A DNA stretch of 64,000 nt, from NCBI RefSeq assembly GCF_035762905.1, contig NZ_DASUCC010000148.1, positions 13,008 through 77,007 of the forward strand, given 5' to 3'. The position numbers were made by a program, and so were the translations under genes. Shown one piece after another: positions 7,856 through 16,955 of the stretch (the first letter of the stretch is position 1; each line of letters starts with the position of its first letter). The notes below the pieces were generated by a model, which saw only the letters and a list, made by a program, of their open reading frames with translations, did not search any database and had not been told where the DNA came from. The DNA comes from DASYTH01 sp035762905. Lineage in GTDB: Bacteria > Actinomycetota > Actinomycetes > Mycobacteriales > Pseudonocardiaceae.

Positions 7856-8407
7856 ACTGTCCTTGCGCGGTCAAGAAGACCGGTGCTGTCGAAATACGAC
7901 GCCACCCACTCGCTGTCAACCGCGAGGTGGGGCTAGAACCCGCTCCCACCGTCAACCAGGTCTCCGGAAACCGCTCACGGCCAAGATCATCCCAAGACTT
8001 ACCCATGGCCTAGCGGTGTCACCCGGATGCGTGCCGCGCACATTCGGCGACACATGTTGATCTTGGACCAGCGGCGTGCGGATGCTGTGGGAGCCGCGCT
8101 GGGGCACCTCGCCTGATCCGATAGGACGTGATTGGAAGCTCTGGAGTCGACGGTCATTCGCGGCGTCGATCCGGCAGCGGTTGGCCGCCGAGGTGGGGTT
8201 GAGCGATGTGCTGGCGGCCGCCGCAATGTTGGGGTCGCTTTGAATGGGTGTGCTGGGAGACATCGCCGAATTGCTTGTCCAGCACTGCTTCCCTTGTCAG
8301 CGTATGTCGAAATTGGTGGGCTTACTCCAAGTGCAGCCGGGGGGCTCGGCGAGGTCGGCTACGGGCAGGGCGCTGCTCGGCGCGGTGCTGGGTCGATCGG
8401 CTCTTGG
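7856..8407. other. Gene-poor interval
   Basis: No reading frame here has convincing coding character on either strand. A short stretch around 8087-8246 reads as a Trp- and Arg-rich peptide ending LSDVLAAAAMLGSL and could be the tail of a lost gene, but it has no recognisable start signal or family. Confidence 0.5.
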
Positions 8408-9334
8408 TCATGCACGGCGGGGCGTGGCGAGGTCCGGGGTGTGGTCGGCCAGGACCTGTAGGAATTCGGTTGCCAGGTGGGTGTGATGGCCACCTGTTCG
8501 TCGGACGGCGACTACGGGCAGGTGGGCGTCCAGGGCGGGGACATCGATCGTGCGCAGGCTTCCGATGCGCAGTTCCTCTCGGACGCTGCTTTTCGGCATG
8601 AGGGCGACGCCGAGGCCGGCTTCGACCAATCGTTTTTGCGCGGTGAGGCTGTCCACCCTGGTGATCGACGGCGGCGCGAGCCCGCAGGCGGTGAGGTGTC
8701 GTTCGAGCAGGGCGCCGAAGGAGTCGGGCTGATGGCGCTCCGGTGGGAAGCCGAGCCAGGTGTCGTCCCGCAGCGCCCGCAGGTCCGGCAGTTCGCGATC
8801 GGTGACCGGGTGCGCGGTCGGGACCACGACGAAGAGTTTCTCCGTGCCGAGCGGGATGGACTCCAGTTTCGGGTTGGTGTCGAGAAAGTAGCGCAGGCCG
8901 AGGCAGGCCTCGCCGGCCCGGACGAGCGTGCTCACCTCGCGGCTGGTCGCGGTCCGCAGGTTGACCGTGGCGTCCCGGAACCGCGCCCGGAACGCGCGCA
9001 GCGCGTCGACGATGTGCGAGTCGGCCAGGGTTCCAACGATGGCCAGACGCAGCGTCTGCGAACCCCGGCCCCGCCCGGCCCGGTCCCGGACGGCACGCTC
9101 ACCGTCGCGGACCGCGGCGAGGGCGGCCTCGGCGTGTGGCAGCAGTGCACGTCCGGCGTCGGTGAGCGCCACGCGGCGGCCGAGCCGCTCGAACAGCTCC
9201 GCGTCGAGCGCGTGCTCGAGCTCGTGGATCCGGCGGCTGATCGCGGGCTGGGACCGGTGCAGCCGCCGGGCCGCCTCGGTGAACCCGCCCAGTTCGGCGA
9301 TGCAGACGAAGGTCTCGATCTCGTCGAACGTCAT
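8408..9334 (-). CDS. LysR-family transcriptional regulator
   Basis: The first 60 residues form the LysR winged helix (FDEIETFVCIAELGGFTEAARRL, then SQPAISRRIHELE), followed by a linker helix and a periplasmic-binding-protein-like effector domain to residue 308. The ATG is chosen because MTFDEIETF is the standard LysR start; a longer frame adds 26 atypical residues. It is divergent from the isocitrate lyase/PEP mutase-family gene across 76 bp holding a palindromic box, so it probably controls that gene and itself. The inducer is unknown. Confidence 0.9.
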   Translation of the reverse strand: MTFDEIETFVCIAELGGFTEAARRLHRSQPAISRRIHELEHALDAELFERLGRRVALTDAGRALLPHAEAALAAVRDGERAVRDRAGRGRGSQTLRLAIVGTLADSHIVDALRAFRARFRDATVNLRTATSREVSTLVRAGEACLGLRYFLDTNPKLESIPLGTEKLFVVVPTAHPVTDRELPDLRALRDDTWLGFPPERHQPDSFGALLERHLTACGLAPPSITRVDSLTAQKRLVEAGLGVALMPKSSVREELRIGSLRTIDVPALDAHLPVVAVRRTGGHHTHLATEFLQVLADHTPDLATPRRA

Positions 9335-9336
9335 CA

Positions 9337-9353
9337 GATCAGTATTGCTGATC
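9337..9353. promoter_or_regulatory. Candidate LysR operator palindrome
   Basis: GATCAG and CTGATC flank TATTG as a perfect 6-bp inverted repeat directly in front of the LysR start codon and within the divergent promoter region. The T-rich interrupted dyad fits the LysR-type site. About 25 bp away ATGCATTTGCAT is a second imperfect dyad. Confidence 0.55.
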
Positions 9354-9410
9354 GAAGCTATCAACACTATGCATTTGCATGATGACAGGCGGCGGGCGAG
9401 AGTGATCACC

Positions 9411-10235
9411 ATGACCGATCAGGCCACCAGTGCCGCTCACTTCCGCGCTCTGCACGAGCGATCGGAGCCGTTCCTGCTGCCGAATCCCTGGGACGCCGGA
9501 ACCGCGCGGCTGCTGACCGGTCTCGGCTTCGAGGCCCTCGCCACGACGAGCATGGGCGTGGCCAACATGTTCGGCCGCACCCGGGCGAGCCGGCAGGAGA
9601 TCCTGGACAACTGCCGCGCCATCGTCGACGCCACTCCGCTGCCGGTGAACGCGGACCTGGAGAACGGGTTCGCCGACGACCCCGCCGGCATGGCCGAAAT
9701 GATCGAGGACGCCGGTGCGGCCGGTGCGGTCGGAATGTCCATTGAGGACCACACCGGTGACAACCGCTCGCCGATCTACGACTTCGGGCTCGCTGTCGAG
9801 CGCGTGCGGGCGGCGGTGGACGCCGCGCGCGCTCTCCCCGTTCCTCCCGTGCTCACCGCGCGAGCCGAGAACCTGCTGTACGGCATCCATGATCTTGACG
9901 ACACCATCAAGCGGCTGCAGGCGTTCGACGCCGCCGGCGCCGACGTGCTGTACGCCCCCGGGCTGCGCACCCTGGACCAGATGCGTGCGGTGGTCTCATC
10001 GGTCGGCAAGCCGGTCAACGTCGTGATGGGCTTCGCCGACCCCTCGATCACGTTGGACCAGCTGGCCGAGATCGGGGTACGCCGGGTGAGCATCGGCGCC
10101 GCGCTCAACCGACTCGCGCTTCAGTCCTTTATAGACGGTGCCCGGCAGATGCGGGCGGGCCGGTTCGGGTTCGTGCCCGACATCCTTCCCGTCGCCGAGC
10201 TGCACCGGGCGTTCACCCGCAGGCAAGCCGACTAG
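9411..10235 (+). CDS. Isocitrate lyase/PEP mutase superfamily enzyme
   Basis: The 274-residue TIM-barrel protein starts with FLLPNPWDAGTARLL and ALATTSMGVANMFGR, typical of the PEP mutase branch, and keeps the metal-binding NADLENGF stretch, a GMSIEDH segment, and late VNVVMGFADPSITLDQLAEIGVRRVSIG. The KKCGH catalytic loop of isocitrate lyase is absent, so the activity is more likely a carboxyvinyl-phosphonate/oxaloacetate/2-methylisocitrate-type C-C or C-P lyase on a small oxoacid. It is divergent from, and probably regulated by, the LysR gene. The substrate cannot be read from sequence. Confidence 0.85.
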   Translation: MTDQATSAAHFRALHERSEPFLLPNPWDAGTARLLTGLGFEALATTSMGVANMFGRTRASRQEILDNCRAIVDATPLPVNADLENGFADDPAGMAEMIEDAGAAGAVGMSIEDHTGDNRSPIYDFGLAVERVRAAVDAARALPVPPVLTARAENLLYGIHDLDDTIKRLQAFDAAGADVLYAPGLRTLDQMRAVVSSVGKPVNVVMGFADPSITLDQLAEIGVRRVSIGAALNRLALQSFIDGARQMRAGRFGFVPDILPVAELHRAFTRRQAD

Positions 10236-10498
10236 TTCGAGCTGGTTCGAAGACCGTCCGATCCGGACAGATTGACGGCGCCCGGCTCGTACCCGTCGAA
10301 GGCCGTCCCGGGCGCCATGGTTGCACCCAACTCCCCGCTCACATAGCGGCGTACCGCGTAGCGCACGATGACGAACCCGATGACGAGGGTGATCAACAAG
10401 GCACGCACCAACCAGTGGGTAAGCGACCGGGCCAGATCGCCGCCAAACGGCGCCGTAGGTTCGCCGAGCACGTACGGCGTGCGCTGGTCGGACCACAT
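10232..10498 (-). CDS. Small single-pass membrane protein
   Basis: The 88-residue product has a cytoplasmic N-terminus (WSDQRTPYVLGEPTAPFGG), one membrane helix (LVRALLITLVIGFVIVRYAV) and a polar tail. The ATG at 10498 has AGGAAG about 9 nt upstream. It converges tail to tail with the PEP mutase-family gene, overlapping by 4 bases, and is divergent from the radical SAM gene. No family is recognised. Coding character is fair: a clear TM helix and a sensible start. Confidence 0.55.
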   Translation of the reverse strand: MWSDQRTPYVLGEPTAPFGGDLARSLTHWLVRALLITLVIGFVIVRYAVRRYVSGELGATMAPGTAFDGYEPGAVNLSGSDGLRTSSN

Positions 10499-10758
10499 GA
10501 GGAGCAGCTTCCTGGACTCGCCGGCGTGCTGGCACCTCGAACGGAATGTCATCGGATGGCATGCGTTGTCACCCTGTCCGGATACTTCGCAGCGTACGCC
10601 TCCTGGACGGCCGGGTAGACTTGGCCCGCTGTAGACCTCCGCGTCCGCCCGAGACCCCGGCGACGTGCCACCGGGCACGCGGACAGGCAAATTCGGGGTG
10701 GCGCGCCCGTCGTCAACCCGCTCCTGGTCCCGTGTGCCAGTCACGACGGGATTACGGG

Positions 10759-12300
10759 ATGAGGGTAGGAATTCTCGACCTCTTGGGACCACCGGCGCGG
10801 CGCCCGGTGGACATCGGCTATCAACTGTTGATCACCAAGCAGTTCGCCAGCATCACCCCGCAAGCCATCTCCGTGTGGTGTCGCCGGCAGGGACACCGGA
10901 CGTTCTACGCCACCTATCACGGTCTCGGCCGGCCGGACCGGCTCCTGCCGGCCGACCTGGACGTGGTGTTCATCTCCTGTTACACGCAGGTGAGCCACCT
11001 CGCCTACGCGCTGGCGAAGCTCTACCGCCGGGCCGGGGTTCGGACCGTGATCGGCGGGCCGCACGCCAAGGCGTTTCCGGTCGACTGCCTGCGCTTCTTC
11101 GATCTGGTGGTGCGGGAGTGCGACGCGGAGCTGATCGCCGACATCGTGGCCGGACAGTTCGATCCGGGTGCCGTGATCTCCTCGGCCCAACCGTTCGACG
11201 ACGTCCCGACGGTCGAGGAACGGATGCCCGAGATCCGTTCGTCGGCGTTCTTCTTTGGCCGCAAGCCACTTCCGCTCTCCGCGGTTCCCATGCTCGCCAG
11301 CATGGGTTGCCCGTACCAGTGCAACTTCTGCATCGACTGGAACAGCACCTACCGCCCGCTGTCGACCGATCGGCTCGCGACGGATCTGCGCTATCTCGCT
11401 CGCGAGCTGCCGGGAACGGTCATCGTGTTCCACGACCCCAACTTCGCGGTGAAGTTCGACCAGATCTTCGAGGTGCTGGAGGCCCAGCCACCCGAGCGGC
11501 GACCGCCCTACATCATCGAAAGCTCGCTGACCGTGCTGCGCGGTGACCGGCCGCGCCGCCTGAAGGAGACCAACTGTGTGATGGTCGCGCCGGGCGTCGA
11601 GTCATGGACCGACTATTCGAACAAGGCCGGTGTGGGTCGCCGGGGCGGGCTGGACAAGGTCGACCGGGTGGCCACCCATTTCGCGCAGCTGGCCGAGAAC
11701 GTGCCGTATCTGCAGGCGAACTTCATCTTCGGGCTCGACACCGACCAGGGCGACGAGCCGGTCGAGTTGACCAAGGCGTTCATGGACCGCGCGCCGTTCG
11801 CGTGGCCCACGATCAACATCCCGGTGCCGTTCGGCGGAACCCCGCTGCACGACGAGCTCGCCGCGAATGGACGGATCCTCACCACGATGCCGTTCAGCTT
11901 CTACTACGCGCCGTACCTGGTGACCACCATCAAGCACTACGACCCGGTGACCTACTACGACAAACTCGTCGACCTCTACGCGCACGCCGCGTCGCCGGCG
12001 ATGCTGCGGCGGCGCCTGCGGACCACGTCGCACCGCGCGATCGGCTACGTGCACCGGGCCCGCACCGCGAGCTTCCGCAGCGACGTCGCGCGGTTCCGCC
12101 AGATTCTGGGAATGCTGCGCTCCGACCCGAACTTCCTGGCATTCCACGAGGGACGGAGCACCGCCCTGCCGGAGTACTACCGCCACACCGGCGAACGCAT
12201 GCTCGGCCGCTACGCAGAGCTGCTCTCGCCCGCCGACCGGACCCCGGATCTGTCGCCGGCCGAATCAAGTCCGCGTCAGCTCACCATCAGGAAGCGCTAG
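10759..12300 (+). CDS. Cobalamin-binding-type radical SAM protein
   Basis: The 513-residue protein has an N-terminal Rossmann-like region of the B12-binding type (ISCYTQVSHLAYALAKLYRR, IGGPHAKAFP) to about 150, then a radical SAM core whose [4Fe-4S] ligands are Cys184, Cys188 and Cys191 (CPYQCNFC). The layout is that of class B enzymes, which use adenosyl radicals with cobalamin for methylations and rearrangements. The C-terminal 120 residues are specific to this group (TTIKHYDPVTYYDKLVDLY). The ATG follows GGGATTACGGG. No biosynthetic partner is adjacent, so the substrate is unknown; absence of a DXHXXG motif means actual B12 binding is uncertain. Confidence 0.85.
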   Translation: MRVGILDLLGPPARRPVDIGYQLLITKQFASITPQAISVWCRRQGHRTFYATYHGLGRPDRLLPADLDVVFISCYTQVSHLAYALAKLYRRAGVRTVIGGPHAKAFPVDCLRFFDLVVRECDAELIADIVAGQFDPGAVISSAQPFDDVPTVEERMPEIRSSAFFFGRKPLPLSAVPMLASMGCPYQCNFCIDWNSTYRPLSTDRLATDLRYLARELPGTVIVFHDPNFAVKFDQIFEVLEAQPPERRPPYIIESSLTVLRGDRPRRLKETNCVMVAPGVESWTDYSNKAGVGRRGGLDKVDRVATHFAQLAENVPYLQANFIFGLDTDQGDEPVELTKAFMDRAPFAWPTINIPVPFGGTPLHDELAANGRILTTMPFSFYYAPYLVTTIKHYDPVTYYDKLVDLYAHAASPAMLRRRLRTTSHRAIGYVHRARTASFRSDVARFRQILGMLRSDPNFLAFHEGRSTALPEYYRHTGERMLGRYAELLSPADRTPDLSPAESSPRQLTIRKR

Positions 12301-12529
12301 CGGCCAGCGGTGTCCTCAATGGATCATCCGGTCAACGGGCGGCAACGCGACGCCGACGCCGGACAGTCCCGATACCGGTACCGTACACGGTGGCCCGAAC
12401 CGGGGTAGCGCGGGTACCGGTGGTGTAGGGTCAAGGTTGTCGAGAGCATCTCGATCCGGCAACCAAGCCGGTATCGTCCTCGGCGACTCAGGCCGGCCGT
12501 TATCCGGGCCGGCGGACGGGAGTACCGGC

Positions 12530-13039
12530 ATGACGTCGGGCCCGCGCAGCCGCATCACGATCCCGAAGACCGCGACGGTCAACGAGCTGCCACAGCTGAC
12601 ACTCCGATTGAGAATGAAGCCCAAGGCGCCCACTACGGGATTCGTCGATGGGGCGTGGTGGCCCCGATCGCTGGACTTGTCCGCCGAACTGCCCGCACTG
12701 CTCGCGGTGCTGGCGGTTCGGCTGGGTCCGATCCAGCGGGTGTCCTACAACCTGGCTGACTGGGAACCGGTCGAGCGGCGTCTGGACATCGGCGGGCACA
12801 CGGTACGACTGGGCGGATTCCACTCCCAGCGGACCGACACCATCGACGTCATCGGCGCCGACGGCGTTCGCATCACGTTGCTGGTGGTCCCACCGCCGAC
12901 GCCGCCGGACGCGGCACACGTTATGTTGATGGCGGCGGCCCACCGCGGTAACAACGACCAGATCGATGAGCTCCTTTCGCGCACTGGGGCGCCAGCGTCC
13001 TTCGTCATGCCGAAGCCACGCGCCGCGGCCGAGAACTAA
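12530..13039 (+). CDS. DUF5994 family protein
   Basis: The 169-residue product matches the DUF5994 pattern: LRLRMKPKAPTTGFVDGAWW, PRSLDLSAELPALLAVLAVR and a beta-rich middle (DIGGHTVRLGGFHSQ). The ATG has GGGAG 8 nt upstream. The family is widespread in actinobacteria and of unknown function; no signal peptide, metal site or membrane segment is seen. It forms a likely two-gene unit with the next small gene 50 bp downstream. Confidence 0.8.
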   Translation: MTSGPRSRITIPKTATVNELPQLTLRLRMKPKAPTTGFVDGAWWPRSLDLSAELPALLAVLAVRLGPIQRVSYNLADWEPVERRLDIGGHTVRLGGFHSQRTDTIDVIGADGVRITLLVVPPPTPPDAAHVMLMAAAHRGNNDQIDELLSRTGAPASFVMPKPRAAAEN

Positions 13040-13089
13040 CGACGAAGGTTGACCCGTCAGAGTTTCGTCCACAGAGAATCTGGAGTCAG

Positions 13090-13299
13090 ATGATTCGGGC
13101 TTGGCAAACCGGTACGCCCCGTGAGGATAGTTCGTTCGAGAAGGCCCGCGCCCAGGAGCGCTTGGAGAACATCGTCACGAACGGCAAGGCGGTGCGCACG
13201 GTGGCTCACCAGGCCGTCGACGCCGACGACTTCCGCCGGTTGGTATCGATGTTGGGCTTGGACGAAGACCCGGAGACCGGCGCGCAAGCGGGCCGGTGA
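13090..13299 (+). CDS. Small conserved hypothetical protein
   Basis: This 69-residue protein has an ENIVTNGKAVRTVAHQAVDADDFRRLVSMLGLD core resembling small cytoplasmic proteins common in Pseudonocardiales. TGGAG sits 5 nt before the ATG. It follows the DUF5994 gene on the same strand. Nothing in the sequence indicates a biochemical role. Confidence 0.65.
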   Translation: MIRAWQTGTPREDSSFEKARAQERLENIVTNGKAVRTVAHQAVDADDFRRLVSMLGLDEDPETGAQAGR

Positions 13300-13359
13300 C
13301 GGGCCGCATCACCTGACTTCGCGGTCCTGTTCGCAAGAACCACGACCCATGCCGAACAT

Positions 13360-14361
13360 TCATGGCTGTTCCGGCGGGCGACGGGTCGGTCCGGTCGTTT
13401 CCCTGTGGGCCGTGCTGCCGAGGCGGAACCTGTTGACGATGCGGTTCATCATCGGAGCCAGCTGTGTGGCGAGGTTGTGGGTTGCGGCGGCGTTGATGAG
13501 GTGGCTCAGAATGTCGGGCTCGGCGAGAGCGGGGAGTGTGAGGACGCGCTGCTGGGACGCCGGTCGCATGGCGGCTACGGCGGTGAGTAGCTGTGGCACG
13601 CAGTTGTCGTCGATCGCCGTGCGCAACAGGGTCGTCAGTGTGTCGTCGTCGGCTTGCGCGGCGTAGTCGGCGAGGCGGCCGCGGAGGTTGTCGTCGTCGA
13701 TGCGTTGGATGAGTGCCAGGCCGGCGGAGCGCAGGTCACGCGGTCCCGTCAGGGCGTGGTGCACGAGGGCGGGTAGTCGTTGCAGCGGCAGCGCGGCGAC
13801 CGCTTGGGTGAGACGTGCGGTGGACTCGGTGTAGTAGCCGATCCGCAGCAGGGCGTCGTCGGAGATCGTTGCGGCCACCAGCCGGACGGCGCGGTCTGCG
13901 GCGGCGTCGAGTAGGTGACCGAGCGTGATGTACTCGCCACGCCGGACCAGTTCGGTCACGACGGCCTTCATGCGGTCCGGACGGATTCGGCTGATCAGGG
14001 GTGCGGCTCGATGGGGATCGAGGTGGAGACACCCCTCCGCGAGGTAGTCGATGGGCATGCGGTTGGCCAGTTCGGCCGCCCGATCCGGTGCCATCTCGCT
14101 GGCGATCCGCGCGGCCAGTCGGGGTGGGAACGACCGCATGGTGATCTTGACGTTCAGTGGGGTGGGCAGCACTCTGGCCACCCTCGCGATGCGCCGGAAG
14201 CCGGCGCGGTGCTCGTCGTACAGCGCGGCGGCCACCCGGTCGCGAAGTGAACGGATGGCAGTGTGGTCGAGTGACTCGGCAAAGGCCACTCGGTCCGGGG
14301 TAGTGCCCAATACTCGGGCGAGTTTGGCCAGCTCGGCCTGTGTGGCCTGGTCCTGAACCAT
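13360..14361 (-). CDS. Conserved hypothetical helical-repeat protein
   Basis: The 333-residue, nearly all-helical protein lacks a signal peptide or membrane segments. Regularly spaced units such as LARVLGTTPDRVAFAESLDH, FPPRLAARIASEMAPDRAAEL and PLISRIRPDRMKAVVTELVRRG recall the helical superhelix of MgtE N-terminal-like repeats. It lies 5 bp after a small helical protein gene and is almost certainly co-transcribed with it. I do not recognise a named family; scaffold or regulatory binding is a guess from fold. Confidence 0.65.
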   Translation of the reverse strand: MVQDQATQAELAKLARVLGTTPDRVAFAESLDHTAIRSLRDRVAAALYDEHRAGFRRIARVARVLPTPLNVKITMRSFPPRLAARIASEMAPDRAAELANRMPIDYLAEGCLHLDPHRAAPLISRIRPDRMKAVVTELVRRGEYITLGHLLDAAADRAVRLVAATISDDALLRIGYYTESTARLTQAVAALPLQRLPALVHHALTGPRDLRSAGLALIQRIDDDNLRGRLADYAAQADDDTLTTLLRTAIDDNCVPQLLTAVAAMRPASQQRVLTLPALAEPDILSHLINAAATHNLATQLAPMMNRIVNRFRLGSTAHRETTGPTRRPPEQP

Positions 14362-14366
14362 CAGGA

Positions 14367-14582
14367 TCAGTCACTCACGATCTTGTCGACGCTGCGGCGC
14401 AGTAACGTCGGTATCTGCCGCAGCGCCTGCAGTGACGTCGCTTTCAACGCCCCGGCCTGCCGTTTCCGTGCGTCCACCAAGGCAGCGTGAAGTTGTTCCA
14501 GCTGTGGGTCGGACAACTCGTCCAGAACCTGCGCGTCGTGGCCTAGCCAGCACTTCAACATATCGCGCAAATCGCCGTGCAC
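14367..14582 (-). CDS. Small helical hypothetical protein
   Basis: The 71-residue product (LSDPQLEQLHAALVDARKRQ, ALRQIPTLLRRSVDKIVSD) is predicted fully helical and ends 5 bp before the start of the 333-residue helical protein, implying an operon. The GTG start has no clear ribosome site; ATG at 14561 would give 64 residues. Function unknown. Confidence 0.55.
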   Translation of the reverse strand: MHGDLRDMLKCWLGHDAQVLDELSDPQLEQLHAALVDARKRQAGALKATSLQALRQIPTLLRRSVDKIVSD

Positions 14583-14743
14583 TGTTCGAGTATCTCATGC
14601 CCGCCATGCGCCCGTTTCGACCGTGGAAAGGTCGCCGCGGATCACGCGGAACTGGTGAGCGACCGTCTGCCCACTGGACGGGCTTGTGCCCATCCGAGGG
14701 GCGCATGCGCTCATTGCGACCGAGCGGCCGTTTCCTGCGCCCG

Positions 14744-15343
14744 CTAGGAGGCTGTCGCCTGGTCGGCCACAGTTGATTGTCCGCCAGCCGCCCGTTCCAG
14801 GCGACGCGCGTGTCGCAGACCCAAGAAGCCGAGGACCAGTAGAATTGCCGCCCCGACGAAAGCGCCGATCGCCGCATAGCCTGCGATTGTGCCCATTGTC
14901 GCGAACGCGGCCCCGTAGAGCAGCAGACCGCGCAGCGTGTTGCCCTGGAACAGGGTGGTACGCAGTGCGGCTTGCTTTTGGCCTTCCGGGCTGGCCTTCT
15001 GCTCCGAACTCATCGCTAGGTACGCGCTGCTGACCTCCTCGTACGTCTTGCCGCCGGAGGCCGCGTTCATGTGCGCCAGAATGTAGTGATCCGCGTACGC
15101 CCTGGCCTCCGGCCCGGTGTCCATCGGACTACCGGCATAGGGCTCCAGCGCATCCTGATCGGCCGGCGGAAGAGACTGCAGTGCTGCGCCCTCGGGCATC
15201 GTGATGCCCTGGATGCCGAGCTGTGTCTCCACTTCGTCACCAATGTAGAAGTACGCGTAGGTGAGCATTCCCCCCGCAACGAGAAGGAAGGCCGCCAACA
15301 ACACACCGGTCCACGAGATCAACTTGTCGAATGATGCACGCAT
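14744..15343 (-). CDS. Hypothetical membrane protein with extracytoplasmic loop
   Basis: The 199-residue protein has an N-terminal TM helix (WTGVLLAAFLLVAGGMLTYAYF), an outside loop of ~85 residues rich in acidic and polar residues, and two closely spaced TM helices near the C-terminus (LYGAAFATMGTIAGYAAIGAF and a LLVLGFLGL region), ending in a basic tail. GAGGAAGG stands before the ATG at 15343, which decides the start. No family is recognised. The gene is isolated, with about 0.5 kb of non-coding DNA upstream. Confidence 0.7.
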   Translation of the reverse strand: MRASFDKLISWTGVLLAAFLLVAGGMLTYAYFYIGDEVETQLGIQGITMPEGAALQSLPPADQDALEPYAGSPMDTGPEARAYADHYILAHMNAASGGKTYEEVSSAYLAMSSEQKASPEGQKQAALRTTLFQGNTLRGLLLYGAAFATMGTIAGYAAIGAFVGAAILLVLGFLGLRHARRLERAAGGQSTVADQATAS

Positions 15344-15873
15344 TGCCGGACCTTCCTCGGGCACCTGTGGGATGGAAGTGTCCTCAAGGACGCTACACCT
15401 CGCCGGTTTGGGCTACATCGTCCTGACTCCTCACACAATGTGGTGAAATATTCGGGTGGCGTTGCGCAGCCCGATCACCAACACCACCGCAGGTCCGCAT
15501 TCGGTAATACATTGCACGCCAGGTGCGCAACCATGGCGATTCGATGAACGGTGATATTATGCGCACCAACTCGAATTGCGACCGTCGGCGTGACCGACTG
15601 CTGACCCGAGCGCGGCGGCGCGGTGGAGAGCCTCCCGCCCGACGGCGTGACCACCTGCTCCTGGGGTCGGCGCCCGGCGGGAGCATCCACACGCGGGTGG
15701 ACGCCACCAACTCTGATCCGGACGGGCCGACCAACCGCGTCCGGTTGAAATGTACCTAAGTAAATAGACAGTACGTGTCGATCTTTTACCGCGTTCGGAT
15801 GGGCAGCGGAACGCGTTTTGGCTCGTGGGATCGGTGATGCGATCTGTCCTTGACCGGTTCATAACTACGGAAA
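15344..15873. other. Non-coding interval
   Basis: No convincing gene is seen on either strand. The DNA is more A/T-rich than the flanks (for example around 15480-15560 and 15755-15790), which fits promoter regions for the flanking divergent genes. Nothing else could be identified. Confidence 0.5.
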
Positions 15874-16953
15874 GTGGTCGGGCATGCTTGCGCGGTGACC
15901 GTTGAGGGATCCTTAGAACTGTCTCCGGTTCGGGAACGGTCAACCGGAGACGTCGATTTGGTGGTTTGGGGGCTGGGGGCGCTCGGGCTCGCCGTGCTCC
16001 ACGGGGTGGCCGCCCGGCACCCGCACCGGCGGTTTGTCGGGATTACCAGGGATCCGTTGCGGAACAACGGCTTTCCGCCGAATGTCCGGCTCGGCGACGT
16101 GGCCCGCCTCGGTGTCGATGACGCGCCGGTGCTGGTGTGCGTGGCCGACGAGGAGGCGGAGGTACTGCGCCAGTACCTGGTCGCCGGCCAGCTCGATCTG
16201 GGCCGGGCGATGGTGGCCCGGAACAACCGCCGGCTCTTCCATCCGGCGGTGCTCGGCGACCGGCTACGCCACCGGACCGTCCTCATGGTCACCAACCCGG
16301 TCGAGCTGATGTGCGCACGGCTGGCCCAGACCGCCGGCTGCCGGGCCGTCTACGGGGTCGGCATGCAGATCGACGCGGAACGCTACCGGGACGTGCTGCG
16401 GGCCGGCTGGGGAATCGGGCTCGGCGCCGACGAGCTACCGGTGTCGGGAATGCACGGACTCGAGGCGATCCCGGTGCTGTCGGCCGTTCCCGGCCTGGCC
16501 GCGCGGATCGCAGCGCCGCCTTGGCCGGTCGTGTGCGACCGGTTGCACAACGCGGCCCGCACCGACCGGCTGAACTGGCTGTTGCAGCCGCAGAGGCTCG
16601 CCGCCGTGCTGTCCCGGTTGCGTCCCGAGCCGGACGACGACCCGTACCGCCGCCTGGCAATCGCGGCTCAGGCACTGGCCGCTGCGGAGTTCAACGGCTG
16701 GCATCCGCCGGTGCACCGGGCCGGCGGGCACATGAACGCGCTGGTGGACAGCTGGTTCACCACCGAACGGGTGCGCGTCTCCGCGGCCTGCCAGTGGCCG
16801 CCGGCCGGCGGGGCCGAGGTGTTCCTCGGCGGCACGCTGGACCTTGCCACCGGCGCGTTCGGCCTTCCCGACCTGAACGCGACCGAGCTGGAGCGGGTGG
16901 CCCGCCAAGTGGAGAGCATGCGCGCGTTGACCGTCGCCGTCGAGGAGTCATGA
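15874..16953 (+). CDS. Lactate/malate dehydrogenase-like Rossmann protein
   Basis: The N-terminal domain has a dinucleotide-binding loop (VVWGLGALGLAVLHGVA, residues ~29-45) and a MVTNPVELM segment equivalent to the conserved VTNP loop of lactate/malate dehydrogenases. A later SGMHGLEAIPVLS recalls their catalytic His region. It is longer than usual and diverged (359 residues), so the reaction is uncertain. Starts at GTG 15874 and GTG 15895 are both possible; neither has a good ribosome site. It ends in an ATGA overlap with the glycosyltransferase gene, so the two form an operon, possibly from a natural-product or cell-surface pathway. Confidence 0.65.
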   Translation: MVGHACAVTVEGSLELSPVRERSTGDVDLVVWGLGALGLAVLHGVAARHPHRRFVGITRDPLRNNGFPPNVRLGDVARLGVDDAPVLVCVADEEAEVLRQYLVAGQLDLGRAMVARNNRRLFHPAVLGDRLRHRTVLMVTNPVELMCARLAQTAGCRAVYGVGMQIDAERYRDVLRAGWGIGLGADELPVSGMHGLEAIPVLSAVPGLAARIAAPPWPVVCDRLHNAARTDRLNWLLQPQRLAAVLSRLRPEPDDDPYRRLAIAAQALAAAEFNGWHPPVHRAGGHMNALVDSWFTTERVRVSAACQWPPAGGAEVFLGGTLDLATGAFGLPDLNATELERVARQVESMRALTVAVEES

Positions 16954-16955
16954 CC

